This document shows, in pieces, positions 31,860 through 43,179 of a stretch of DNA of 64,000 bases; positions within the stretch are counted from its first letter, which is position 1, and each line of letters opens with the position of its first letter. A model generated the notes under the pieces. It was not told the origin of the DNA. It did not search any database and saw only the letters and a program-made list of their open reading frames with translations. This DNA is from Leptodactylus fallax (lineage: Eukaryota; Chordata; Amphibia; Anura; Leptodactylidae): assembly GCA_947044405.1 (NCBI GenBank), contig CAMRHE010000353.1, positions 1,817,501 to 1,881,500 of the forward strand. Reading direction: 5' to 3'. The position numbers were made by a program, and so were the translations under genes.

Positions 31860-33700
31860 TAATACCCCTTGATAAATTCCTTGAGGGGTGTAGTTTCTAA
31901 AATGGAGTCACTTTTTGGGGGTTTCCATTGTATTGGTACTTTAGGGGCTCTGGAAATGCGACATGGCATCTGAAAACTATTCCAGCAAAATCTGCCCTCC
32001 AAAACCAAATAGCGCTCTTTCCATTACGAGCATCACCATGCACCCCTACAGCACATTATAACCACATATGGGGTATTCCCATGTGTTCAGGAGAAATTGT
32101 GTAACAAACGTTGGGAAGCTTTTTCTCCTTTACCCTCTTGTAAAAATAAAAAAATTTGGACTAAATTGACGGTTTATTGAAAAAAAACTAATTTTTCATT
32201 TTCACATCCCAATGTTAATAAAATCTGTGAAAAAGCTGTAGAGTCAAACTGTTCATTATATCCCTTGATATGTTCTGTGAGGGGTGTAGTTTCCAAAATG
32301 GGGTCACTTTTGAAGGTTTCCATTGTATTGGTACTTTAGGGGCTCTGCTAATGTGACATGGCACCCGAAATCTAATCCAGCAAAATCTTCCCTCGAAAAA
32401 CCAAATAGCACTCTTTCCATTCCGAGCCCCACCATGTACCCATACAGCAGATTATGACCACATATGGGGTATTGCCGTGTCTAGGAGAAATTGTGTAACA
32501 AACCTTGGGGAGCTTTTTCTCCTTTATTCTCTTGTAAAAATAAAAATGTTTGGACTAAATTGACAGTTTATTAGAAAAAAAGTAATTTTTCATTTTCACG
32601 TCCCAATGTTAATAAAATCTGTGAAACAGCTGTAGGGTCAAACTCATTCTATCCCTTTATATGTTCTGTGAGGGGTATAATTTCCAAAACGGAGTTACTT
32701 TTGAGGTTTCCATTGCCCTGGTCTTTTGGGGGCCCTCAAAATGGGGCAGGGGCCCCGGAAAATAATCCAGGAAAAATGGGCCCCCAAAAAACAAAAAACC
32801 CCCCCCCCCCTTCCAAGCCCCACATGTACCCATACAGCAGATTATGACCACATATGGGGTTTTTCCTCGTTTTTGAACAATTGTTTGAACAATTTTAAAA
32901 ATGGGTTTTTTTGAAGGTTTCCATTGTACTGGTACTTTAGGGGCTCTGCTAATGCGACATGGCACCCCTGAAAATTATTCCAGCAAAATCTGCCCTCCAA
33001 AAGCCAAATAGCGCTCTTTCCATTCCAAGCCCCATCATGTACCCATACAGCAGATTATGACCACATATGGGGTATTGCCACGTTCATGAACAATTGTTTA
33101 ACAAACTGTGGGGTGCTTTTTCTCCTTTAACCCCTTGTGAAAATGAAAAATTTGGGGAAAAAGTGACATTCTAGTAATTTTTCATTTACACATTCCAATG
33201 TTAATAAAATCTGTGAAAAGGCTCTTGGGTCAAAATGCTCACTATACCCCATGATAAATTCTGTGAAGGGTGTAGTTTCCAAAATGGGGTCACTTTTGGG
33301 GGGTTTCCTTTGTACTGGTGCTTTAGGGGCTCTGCAAATGGGACATGGCACTGAAAACTATTCCGGCAAAATCTGCTTTTCAAATGCCCATTGTCGCTCC
33401 TTCCCTTCCGTGCACTGCTGTGTGCCCAAACATCAGTTTACACCCACATGTGGGGTATTTCTGTGCTCGGGAGAAATTGCATAACAAACTGTGAGATGCG
33501 TTTTTCCTTTAACCCTTTGTGAAGGTGTTCATTTTAGGGCTAAATGAATTTGTTATTGAAAAAAAAAAGTAATGTCTAAATTTCACCTCCATATTGTTTT
33601 AATTTCTGTGAAATCTTTAATGGGTTAACAAACTTCCCAAATGCTGTTTTGAATTTTTTGAGGGGTGCAGTTTTGAAAATGGGGTGATTTATGGGGGGTT
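31860..33700 (+). repeat. ~390-bp tandem segments
   Basis: The phrase GGGTGTAGTTTCCAAAATGG or a variant recurs near 31883, 32278, 32668, 33265 and 33656. Each is followed by TTTCCATTGTATTGGTACTTTAGG-type text, a CAAATAGCGCTCTTTCCATT-type block and ACCACATATGGGGTATT. One segment (32745-32890) is corrupted. Confidence 0.85.
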
Positions 33701-34191
33701 TCTAATATATAGGCCTTCATAATTCCCTTCAGAACAGAAGTGGTCACTAAAAAATTAGTTTGGGAAAATTTCTTGTAAATCTGGAAAATCGCTGTTACAC
33801 TTGTAAGCCTTCTAACATCCAAAATAAATTAAAGGACGATTAAAAGATGATGCCGATATAAAGCAGAGATATGGTAGATAATATTTATTAATGTATTTGT
33901 GTGATATGACTATGTGTTTGAAAAGCAGAGCATTTCACATTTTGAAAATTGCGATTTTCTCCAAATTTCCATCAAATTTCCTATTTTTTTTATAAGTAAA
34001 TATAAAAATATTGATCAATATTTACCACTAACATGAAGTACAATGTGTCACGAAAAAACAGTCTCAAAATCACTTATGTAAGTTAAATCGTCTCAAAGTT
34101 ATTGCCATATAAAGTGACACATGTCAGACTTGAAAAATGAGGCCTGGTCACGAAGGCACTTTTAGGCTGTGTCCTGAAAAGGTTAATTTAA

Positions 34192-34726
34192 GGTTAAATT
34201 GGCGGGGGGGCCCTTTGGGGATATTTTGGGGGTTGGGGGGGGGGGGGGGGGGCCCGGGGGCGTTAAAGGGTGGGCCCCCAGGGGCCGTGTGTATTCTTAC
34301 AAAATACTTACTTTGTGGTAATTAAAAAAAATTCAGGGGGGGCTGATACATATATATAACAAAAAAAAAAAAATTTTTTTTGTGGGTGGGGTGGGGGGGG
34401 GGGGGGAAAAAAATTTTTTTGGGGGGAAACAAGGTCGCCGCGAACCACTGGTTTTGTTGATTTAAAAAAATATATATTACGCCCGGGGGGCCCCCAAACA
34501 ACTTTTTTCTTTTTTTCCCGCCCGGGGAGGCAACCGCCTTTTGGGCGGGGGGGCGGCCGGCCCCCCCGGGCGCCCCGGCGCGGGGGGCTGGGGGGGGGGG
34601 GGGGGGGGGGGGGGGGCGGGCGGCAGGCGGCCCCCCCCCCGCCGGGGGGGGGCTGGGGCGGGGGGGGGGTTGTTTTGTTCCCTTGGTGGGGGGGCGCGGG
34701 GGCGGGGGGGGGGTGGGGGGGTTGGG

Positions 34727-34769
<43 letters not shown>

Positions 34770-34786
34770 TTTGTTGGGGGTGGGTA

Positions 34787-34846
<60 letters not shown>

Positions 34847-34861
34847 GAAAAAAACTCCGGA
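34192..34861. other. Low-confidence homopolymer tract
   Basis: Long runs of G, C and A, including uninterrupted A runs of over 30, with no recognisable sequence. Recognisable sequence resumes at 34862 with part of another TTAA-element copy. The open frames here are artefacts. Confidence 0.75.
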
Positions 34862-35035
34862 AATAATGATTTTTTGTCATCTCGCCTTACAAAAAATGCT
34901 CTGAAAAGTGATCAAAAAGTCATATGTACCCAAAAACATTACCAATAAAAAGCACAGGTCATCCCGAGAAAAAAAAATAAGCCATCAAGCAACTCTCCAA
35001 AAAAAATATGAAAAAAAACAACCAAGAACTAATAT
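34862..35035 (+). mobile_element. TTAA-element family, short fragment
   Basis: It aligns with 29530-29700 (TCATCTCGCCTTACAAAAAATGC, CCAATAAAAAGCACAGGT, AAATAAGCC). Its left part is lost in the corrupted tract. Confidence 0.75.
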
Positions 35036-35269
35036 ATAACAAAAGAAAATAACATAAAAAAACAATAACAATGTATGTTTTTTATCCATAAAGAGATTTT
35101 CACATATATCTTAATATTAGAAAAACACACATAATGCAGTCACATACCTTCTTCTAGAGATTATACCCCAATGATAGTCCATACCATATTTTTCTGGTAT
35201 GCTAGATAAAATCATAGAACAGGGTGTTAACCAAGGAATTATACTGGAATCTCAGGCAAAGTACTAAAA

Positions 35270-36360
35270 GTGGAAACTCCAGTTATTCCGATTTTTCATG
35301 GTTTACCAAAAGTACACAAAAATGTTTCACTTCCTCCTTTGCACCCCATAATTTTGGGCATAAATTCCCTTAATGAGAAGTTGTGCGAGTTGTTAGATTT
35401 ATTATTACAACCACTTGTCACTCGAACACCAGGTTACATTAGGGATAGTAAGGAAGTGTTAAGAATATTTGCCTCTTTCCAATGGAACTCTGACTATGTT
35501 TGTGTAACCTGTGACGTTTGTGCTTTATACTCTAGTATACCATGAGGTAGGTATAACAGCCGTCTCATATCATCTGTATAAATATGGAGACTATTCAGAA
35601 GATTTTTGTGAGTACATCACCAGACGTCACGGGTTATCATTTAAAAAACAATTATTTTATGTTTTAATGGTGTGTTTTATCTTCAGATTTGCGGAGCACC
35701 TATGGGTGCTGGATTCTCCCCCCCGTCTCTCGCAAATTTAGTTATGTCGTGGCGGGAGGTGAGATATATTTTTTCAAAAAATAATGGATTTTTATCAGCA
35801 TATTCTATGTTAAGCTTGATACATTGATGACCTTCTGTTGGTTTGGTCAGAATATGTATCAGCCATACCTAGGTTTGTGCAATATATCAATGATAACCAA
35901 ATTAATTTGAAATTTAAATACTCTACAGAGAAAGATAATATTTACTTTTTGGATTTGTACTTAATGGGGAATATCCAAGATGGTAGAATGCATACAGCAC
36001 TATACCGGAAAAAAGAGGCTGGCAATACAATCCTATTAGCCACAAGTAGCCATCCTAAGCATATGATAAAATCTATACGAGTGGGAGAACTAATGCGCAC
36101 TAGAAGGGCATGTTCTGATGACAAAACATATAAAGAACTGAGCCAACAAGCGTGAGACAGACTCTCTAAGAGAGGATATCCCAGATGGTCACTAAATAGA
36201 GCAAAAAACATAGTGGCCAACAAAAACCAGAACCTCACTTTTACATGTTAAGAGAGAGAAAAAAAGGGGAAATCTTGACACAATGGTTTATCCTTTATTA
36301 CTGTGTATAGCAAGGAGTATACAGTGGTGATTAACATAATTTGTAAAAACCTACCTTTGA
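35270..36360 (+). pseudogene. Penelope-like reverse transcriptase, frameshifted
   Basis: Three overlapping frames give successive motifs: FHGLPKVHKN (about 35300), PLVTRTPGYIRDS, CVTCDVCALYSSIP (motif A with the catalytic Asp, about 35500-35545), a GAPMGAGFSPPSLANL-like motif B near 35695-35745, YIDDLLLVW (35820-35846) with the catalytic DD, and a thumb with NIYFLDLYL and NTILLATSSHPKHMIKSIRVGELMR. These are the telomerase-related RT motifs of Penelope elements. Frameshifts occur near 35545 and 35745, and others later, so it is inactive. The thumb region continues to the LTR insertion (INIICKNLP). Confidence 0.85.
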
Positions 36361-36366
36361 AAGATC

Positions 36367-37209
36367 CTCAGTGCGCCAACACCGCGTTGGCCCACACCTG
36401 AGACTTCTTTCATATAAAACCACACTCACCGCCAGTGAGTGCTGGGTTCACAAGATAAATACAAGACAAGCTTTCTAAATTTTATATATTTATTAACCCC
36501 TAAATGGGTCGGTATTAACACATGCAGTTCAGAACAGATATGTAGATATATACAAGCATTAACAGTTACTAGTTACAAGATACAGTACAATAAATAAAAA
36601 GGGAATAAAATTGAAATAATTACTTTACCACACATATCCTGGATGTGGCTCTATAATCCAACCCTCACACATGGCATGTGAGGATAACCAATGGAGGCAG
36701 CAACATCAACACAACATTCCAGCCTGCATGCTCATCACAGTCTCCCAGTAGTGGTCTCATCATAGTATCCTCTCAGTGGAAGTCTCTGCACAGTATTCTC
36801 ACTGACCTCTTACCTCATCTTTTATACCCTTGATTACACCACCCAGAATGAGGTCACCGGTGACGGCAAGTCTGATTGATTAACGCACTCGAGTCAAGAT
36901 TCTTTGTAAGGAGATGAGACCAAGTGGAATGACACAATGCCTTCTATATGTTATCAACCATGTCTGATCAACAGCCCAGGCTGAACAATGCATGTATATT
37001 TGATCACTCAGGGCTGTGTAGGAATACAATGGAGCCATTCTGGGATGGATACAAAGCCCTATTGTTACAGTGTTGCCACTATTGACAATATACACCTAGG
37101 ATTAGGGCTGCGCACATTATGAGTAAATGGAACTAAGAGGGAGATACGATACCCAGAGATCAAAATACAGCTTTGAGTTATAGCCATATTTAAGTGGAAT
37201 CATCACACT
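36367..37209 (-). mobile_element. Solo LTR inside the Penelope element
   Basis: On the minus strand it starts TGTGATGATTCC at ~37209, has a TATA box in GGGTATAAAAGATG (about 36822-36835) and a TTAATAAATATATAAA polyadenylation region (about 36485-36500). CTACC flanks both sides (36362 and ~37210 regions), giving a candidate 5-bp TSD, but the U5 end is not a clean CA, so the left edge is uncertain by a few bases. Coding sequence of the Penelope element lies on both sides. Confidence 0.65.
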
Positions 37210-37339
37210 ACCCATTCTATACTAAGACAGTACCTTGGTGGATATTTTGCAGCACGGCTATAATTTCATTGCTAAACGGGGGAGATCCTTGGGATCTGTC
37301 CTTTCTCCCAGTCTGTTTTTGGATCAATCTAATGGATAA

Positions 37340-37690
37340 AAACCAACATGGTTAAATATACAGGGGTGTTATAAATGTGGCATGACACGGTGCAGTATAT
37401 GTAAATTCACTAAAAAATTCAGTAAATTCAGTTTTTCCAATGACAAAGGAAAGAAATAGACCATAAGAGGGTTTATGAATTGCAACACTAAATACGCAGT
37501 TTATGTGATTTATTGCACAGCATGTAATACTGTACGTATTATGTAGGTTGCACCATCAGACCCCTTAAAGTGCGTATTGCTGAACATATAGCAGATTGTA
37601 ATAATCCTAATAAATCTAGTATGTCTGGGGCATCCAGACATTTAATTTCTTTCCATCCTGAAAATGCAACACATACCTAAATCCATACAT
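37340..37690 (+). pseudogene. GIY-YIG endonuclease remnant of the Penelope element
   Basis: It reads GCYKCGMTRCSICKF (a cysteine-rich linker finger), then CNTKYAVYVIYCTACN, a one-base frame change, then YVGCTIRPLKVRIAEHI. Together VYVIYC...YVG is the GIY-YIG-type nuclease core with its downstream arginine and EH. In active elements it nicks the target for priming. At least one stop and one frameshift make it inactive. Confidence 0.82.
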
Positions 37691-37968
37691 GGAAGAGATA
37701 GACGAAAAAGCCTTCTATTGGATATTGGATTTTTTAATTAAACACATGTTTTCCCAAAGGTATGAATTTTAGATCTGATTTATCCTATATTTATTGATTT
37801 CATCTGTATATTATTCAAGATGGATTTATATTGATACAAAGGCTTTATATTGACATATATCTGTATCAGATTTAACTTTGTAGTTACCTAGTTATTTAGT
37901 TATGTAGTAGATGAGATTGGATGAAGACACCAGTTGTTAAATATTATTAGATTGCAATATTCATGACC

Positions 37969-38522
37969 TGTAAGGGTTAATTGTATTCTGCTGACAAAAC
38001 TCTTGTATCTTATGGTACATGGGTGTGGTTAGGGTATACTATTCTAGTATTGTCCAAATACAGTAGTAGAAAGTATAAGGATGTTGGGGAACACCCCCTC
38101 TCATAACTATAAATGATTGACAGACACACATGTCTGGGTCTTTTCGGCCTGTCTTGCTGTCTGTCTACTTCCTCTGACACCTTGGAAGGATGGCAGAATT
38201 GTCCTACAGAAGACCAACACATGGATGAATAAGCATGAACCAAGATGTCTGCAAGAGAACCATCTTGAAGAAATTTAACTATGAACGTCTCCCATGATGT
38301 AAGCTGATAAGATGTTTACTGATATTCTGTTATGCTGGAAGTTTCCCTGTATCTATTTTTCCATGAAGACTTCAATAAATTTCCATGTTTTTATAAGAAG
38401 CTGACTCCTCCAATAATGTTACCTTATGGGTCAACACGTGAGTAAGAATTTCATTCAATTGTAAAGTATTTTACAATTGGAGAGATATTATTTTACACCA
38501 GTCCATAACCTATAACCCTACA
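37969..38522 (+). mobile_element. Solo LTR, U3-R-U5 layout
   Basis: 554 bp from TGTAAGGGTTAATTG to TATAACCCTACA, inverted termini. TATAAA is at about 38108 and AATAAA near 38373, with GCTGACTCCTCC in U5. Its first ten bases equal those of the 3' proviral LTR at 24564, but the rest differs, so it is another family. Flanks GACC and GTCC give only a 4-bp TSD with one mismatch. The right edge abuts a CR1 3' end. Confidence 0.7.
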
Positions 38523-39074
38523 GTCCCCTGTAATGTTGATCCAGAGGAAGGCAAAAAAAAAACCCCATGAGGCTTATGCCAATTTCCCCATTTCGGGGAA
38601 AAAATTCCTTCCCAACTCCAATCCCGCAATGAGTATAAAACCCTGGATCAGCTTGTCCTTAGCAGAATCTAGAACCCATAACCCTTAATATTGTTCTGTT
38701 CGAGAAAGACATCCAAGCCCTCTTTGAACTTGCTCAATGAATCCACCATCACCACTTCTTGGGGCAGTGAGTTCCATAGCCTCGCTGTTCTTATAGTAAA
38801 GAATCCCCTTCTATGTTGCTGGTGAAACTTTCTCTCCACCAGACATAGAGGATGTCCCCTTGTCACTGTCACTGACCTAGGAGTAAAAAGATAATTAGAA
38901 AGTTCTTTGTGCTGTCCCTTTATGTATTTGTACATTGTTATTAGGTCTCCCCATAGATGCCTTTTTTCTAAACTGAATAACCCTAAATTTGTTAATCTCT
39001 CGTTGTACTCCAATCCACCCATTCCCCTAATAATTTTGGGTGCCCTTCTCTGCACTCTCTCTAATTCAGTTATG

Positions 39075-39690
39075 CAAAGAAAGAATATGGGGGTGGCACC
39101 GAGCTGCCCACACTGAGGTATAGTCCAATAAAGTCCGGAGGTATATAGATTGAATCCTCCTCACTTTCTTAGGCTGTGTAATGGTTGGCAACAGCCTCTA
39201 TCCGTACAGTACCTTCTCAACCAAGTCGGAGAGGGTTGAAGCAGCTAGAGTCACAACCGCACGTCACCTAGGCGACATCCGAGATGAGATAGAGGGATAC
39301 CAGTAGTGGACCTGTATCCGAACCCACACCAAGGGACAAGGAACAGGAAGGCTTGTAGAAAGACACAGCGCTTCACCACAGATGGTACGTCAAAATCACT
39401 CTTTAATCCAGACACGAATAAAAAACACACGACGCCGGGATTGGCGTTTCGGGGCAATATTTCCCTAAATGAGATTTTTGGTGTTTGTATTTTCTGTTTT
39501 ATTAGTTATACACTTGAAAAAGGGGTATTGCCCCGAAACGCCAATCCCGGCGTCGTGTGTTTTTTATTCGTGTCTGGATTAAAGAGTGATTTTGACGTAC
39601 CATCTGTGGTGAAGCGCTGTGTCTTTCTACAAGCCTTCCTGTTCCTTGTCCTTTGGTGTGGGTTCGGATACAGGTCCGCTACTGGTATTC
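39075..39690. mobile_element. Penelope-type snapback insertion with 16-bp TSD
   Basis: CTCTAATTCAGTTATG occurs at 39059-39074 and again at 39691-39706, an exact 16-bp TSD within CR1 coding sequence. The insert has a ~225-bp single-copy left part and two ~165-bp arms (about 39300-39465 and 39525-39690) that are almost perfect reverse complements, with a ~60-bp centre. GAAACGCC, a short hairpin and the inverted arrangement resemble the terminal repeats of Penelope-like elements. No coding capacity. Confidence 0.7.
39508..39560 (+). ncRNA. Hammerhead-ribozyme-like motif, degenerate core
   Basis: A three-way junction can be drawn. Stem I pairs 39508-39513 (ATACAC) with 39555-39560 (GTGTGT) with one G-U. 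Stem II pairs GGGG (39522-39525) with CCCC (39531-39534). GAAA follows at 39535-39538, and stem III pairs ACGCC (39538-39542) with GGCGT (39549-39553), ending at the expected cleavage base C39554. The CUGANGA box is replaced by TTGAAAA plus one extra A. Penelope-like elements are known to carry hammerheads; with this core the copy is probably inactive. Confidence 0.6.
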
Positions 39691-41404
39691 CTCTAATTCA
39701 GTTATGTCCTTCTTGTATACTGGGGTCCAAAATTACACGCAATAGTCTATGTGTGGCCATACCAGTGATTTGTATAGAGACATAACTATGTTCTTGTCAT
39801 GAAAATCTATACCTCTTTTGATGCATCCCATGATTTTATTTGCCTTGGCTGCAGCTGCCTGGCACTGGTCACTAAAGGTAAGCTTACTGTCCACCAAAAT
39901 CCCCAAGTCTGTTTCAGTGGCAGTCTTACCCAGTAATTTGCTATTAAGTACAAAATCATACATTTTATTTCTTCGACCAAAATGCATAACCTTACATTTG
40001 TCAACATTAAACTTAATTTGCCAAGTCTCTGCCCATACTTCCAGCTTCCTTAGATCCACCTGTAATATTCTACTATCCTCCTCATTTTTGATTACCTTGC
40101 AGAGTTTAGTATCATCTGCAAATATGGACACCCTGTTCTGTAAACCCTCTACCACGTCATTAGTAAAGATATTAAACAGAAGAGGACCCAATACTAACCC
40201 CTGTGGCACCCCACTGGTGACTGTAACCCAGTCTGAGTATTTACCATTAACAAGCACCCTCCGTTTCCTATCAGTGAGCCAGTTGTGAACCCAAGTGCAT
40301 ATGTTTTCCCACAGTTCCAATGTTCTCATTTTGCATACCAACTTTTTATGTGGTACAGTATCAAAAGCTTTGAAAAGTCCAGATATACTACATCTACCGC
40401 ATTACCCATATCCAGTCTAGAACTGGCCTCTTCGTAGAAGCTGATCAGATTAGTCTTATAGGACCGATTCCTCATAAACCCATGCTGATTGGGCGTTATA
40501 AGATCATTTACATTGAGATACTCCAGGATAGCATCTCTTAGAAAGCCCTCAAATATGTTACCCACCACAAAAGTCAAACTTACTGGCCTACAGTATAGTT
40601 TATAGACCCCTTTTTGAAAATTGGCACTACATTTGCTATGCACCAATCATTCATTGCTGAAGCCTTAAATATTAGATATAAGGGTCTATCTATCACCATC
40701 TATAATTCCCTCAGAACTCGGGGGTGTATGCCATCTGGATCCGGCAATTTCTCTATTTCAGTGTTTAGAAGGCACCGCCGCACTTCCTCCTGGGTTAAAC
40801 AGGTGACATTTAATTGAGAGTTAACGTTAACCCTAATCATGTTGCTGGCCATTGGATTTTCTTGTGTAAACACCGTAGAGAAAAGGCATTTAACAGTTGT
40901 GCTTTTTCCTCCTCCTCCTCAACCATTACACCCAGATTATTTTTGAGAGGGCCCACATTGTCAGTTTTTATTTTCTTATTGTTTATGTAATTGAAGAATA
41001 ATTATGGATTTTTTTTACTTTCCTTGGCAATTATTCTCTCAGCCTTGATCTTTGGCCTCCTTTATTTGTCTTTTGCACAATTTATTTTTCTCGTTATAGT
41101 TTTTTAATGCTGTGTCATTACTTTCTTGTTTTAGTACTTTAAATGTTTCCTTTTTATCCCTCATTGCACTCCTTACCGTTTTAGTTAGCCATATTGGTTT
41201 TCTATGATTTCTGGCCTGCGTATTCCCATAAGGTATATGTTTTTTAGTGGTCCTATTTAGAAAGCTTTTGAAAATGTTCACTTTGTTTTGTGTTCCCATC
41301 ACTTTGAGGACATTGTCTCAGTTTATGCTGCTAAGCTCCTCTCTCAGCCGGTTAAAATTGGCCTTCCTGAAGTTTAGTGTTTTTGTTCCTCTTCTACTGA
41401 ACAT

Positions 41405-41745
41405 CTCTTTTTTTTTAAAATTAGTTTTTATTAAATTTTTCACTTTCTCAACGTGACAAATAACAAAGAAACTTACACGACAGCAAATACTGATGAAATA
41501 CAGACATACAGGGGAAAGGAAAGGAAGTGGGTACAGGAAATAGGTCGAACCAGCGCAGTTCCAGTCAGGCATAACTCATGTTCGAAGAAAGCAGTTCTGA
41601 GACCAATAGCAAGGTCTCATGAGGTGGTGTAAATAAAGAGCTAACAAAAAACACCTAAATCAATAGTTATAGATACAAACGGCAGCGGAGAGGCAGTGGT
41701 CAATGTGCAGGGCATAGACCAATGCTTAAAGCCTGGACATCTTTT
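41405..41745 (-). mobile_element. L1 3'-end fragment
   Basis: Starts with a T run (the poly-A tail on the minus strand), followed by 3' UTR-like sequence, and resembles the tail of the L1 at 51988. ACATCT lies at both edges, a possible short TSD. It interrupts the CR1 frame at 41318-41570. Confidence 0.6.
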
Positions 41746-42132
41746 TAATGTGTACAAGAAAACTTATTATGTTGTGGTCACTATTACCTACATTTCCACC
41801 AACCTTCACTTTTGACAATGTGTCAGGTTCATTTGTTAAAATTAGGTCTAAAAGTACCTTGCTTCTTGTTGGGTCCTGCACTAGTTGTGATAAGTAATTG
41901 TCTTTTATTACTGACAATAACCTGTTCCTTTTGTTGGACGTGCAGGTTTCTGCCTCCCAGTTGATATCTTGGTAGTTGAAATCCCCCATAATAATGACTT
42001 TATTATGCTTTGCGGCCTCATCTATTTGTTTTGTTTGTGTATTTTCAGTTTCTTCCATTATATTTGTGGATTTATAACATACCCCTATCAGTATTTTGTT
42101 GCTCTTTCTTCTTCCCTTAATTTCCACCCATA
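41746..42132 (-). pseudogene. CR1 family 2 endonuclease, C-terminal half
   Basis: It reads VEIKGRRKSNKILIGVCYKS, VIIMGDFNYQDINWEAE, LLDLILTNEPD and GNSDHNIISFLVHI, the second half of the CR1 endonuclease including the catalytic SDH. The frame is open over ~130 residues. Its N-terminal half lies beyond the hAT insertion at 44443-44683. Confidence 0.85.
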
Positions 42133-42863
42133 AGCAGGGGCACACCTCTAATGAGGCGAAGTGAGGTGGCTGCCTCAGGTGGCACTTTCCTCGACAGTTA
42201 GGAGGAGCAGCATGGAGGAGCGCCGGTCTGTGTGCGTCCCGTCAGGTCACATCGCTCTGCAGGTAAATTTACCTGCTGTGACGCACGCAGCCTAGGATGT
42301 CCTCCTATTCCTAGGTTGCCCCGGGTCCACTCCCTCTGTAGGACCCACCCTGGGGCCGCCATTAATATATGCTTTACAGTTAACTAGATCGGCGTCTGCA
42401 AGACACCAGTCTAGTTAAAACTCAAGCTGTGACTTCGTCTTGTAAACCGCAAGCTAATTCAGGCCTGCGGTTTACAAGACACCGAGAAGACAGTCACAAG
42501 ACATCTGCTTCTTGGAGCAGGCGGGCATGAAGACGTCATAGCAACGCACGTCCTGCGCTGAGAAGCACAGTTCTGGGTATTTTAAGGGGTCGTTAGGAGG
42601 GGGCATTTTATATAAGGGGGCTTTATGAATTTAAGAGGTGTTATTTATATAAGGGCTATTAGGGAAATTACAGTATTAATACAAGGGAGGTTATTTATAT
42701 AAGGGGCTATTAGGGAGCATTATATATAAGGGGTTGGATATTTATATAAGGTGTTATTAGTGGACATTATGAATAGAAGAGGGCATCATTTATATAAAGG
42801 GTCATTAGGGGAGCAGTATTTATGACAGGGGGAATCAGGAGCATAATATAAGGGGGCAATTAA

Positions 42864-43161
42864 TTAAAGGGGTTGTCCAGGATAACCACTTTTTTAATAT
42901 GAGACCGGGAAAGGTGAAAGAAAAAAAAAACCCTCCTCATCTGTCCCTTGTGCTTCGAAGTCTCCACCGCAGTCTGGTTCTGCTGTCCGGTGTTTTCTTC
43001 TAGTGGAAGTCCCCGCCGCACATGACCACTGAGGACGCTGACATGGGACGTCACAGTGCTGTGGGAACACCGGAGCAGCAGGACTGGAATGTGTTGGGAG
43101 ATACTAGAGAGCCTTCTCTGGCCTCATATTAAAAAGTGGTTATCCTGGACAACCCCTTTAA
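42864..43161. mobile_element. T2/Kolobok MITE (298 bp)
   Basis: TTAA at both ends; the terminal repeat TTAAAGGGGTTGTCCAGG continues for ~45 bp with good pairing (GATAACCACTTTTTAATATGAG). It lies 18 bp from the next MITE. Confidence 0.9.
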
Positions 43162-43179
43162 GGTGGCAATGGGGCTTTA

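Larger units (their letters stand above)
28625..34186 (+). mobile_element. 5.56-kb TTAA-flanked non-coding element, copy 1
   Basis: The left terminus is TTAA followed by CCTTTTCAGGACC and the right terminus reads GTCCTGAAAAGG followed by TTAA. TTAA duplication with CCY ends is the piggyBac pattern; that assignment is inferred from the ends alone. No transposase frame exists. The first 600 bp are a series of hairpins; 29.3-31.7 kb is AT-rich; about 31.8-33.7 kb consists of ~390-bp tandem segments beginning GAGGGGTGTAGTTTCCAAAATGG. Partial copies lie at 34862-35035, 47455-49206 and 61082-64000. Confidence 0.7.
35110..37770 (+). mobile_element. Penelope-like retroelement, degenerate, split by an LTR
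   Basis: Reverse transcriptase remnants (35270-36360) are followed by a GIY-YIG endonuclease remnant (37340-37690). That order, RT then GIY-YIG, defines endonuclease-bearing Penelope-like elements. The ~0.84-kb LTR at 36367-37209 interrupts the linker. Several frameshifts and stops are present. The ends were not found. Confidence 0.82.
38669..41310 (-). pseudogene. CR1 family 2 ORF2 reverse transcriptase, fragmented
   Basis: Reading right to left: a linker piece (41302-41039, RTTKKHIPYGNTQ), then a piece at 40646-40326 with YCRPVSLTFVVGNIFE, NQHGFMRNRSYKTNL and DVVYLDFSK, then 40341-39733 with TSGVPQGLVLGPLLFNIF and SIFADDTKLCK (catalytic FADD), and finally 39055-38669 with YNERLTNLGLFSLEKR and FFTIRTARLWNSLPQEVV. 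Multiple stops and frameshifts. The last two pieces are separated by the palindromic insert. Confidence 0.85.

Noticed and set aside
34308..34948. Long open frames rich in Phe, Pro, Gly or Lys
   Set aside because: They are translations of poly-A, poly-G and poly-C runs in a corrupted tract.
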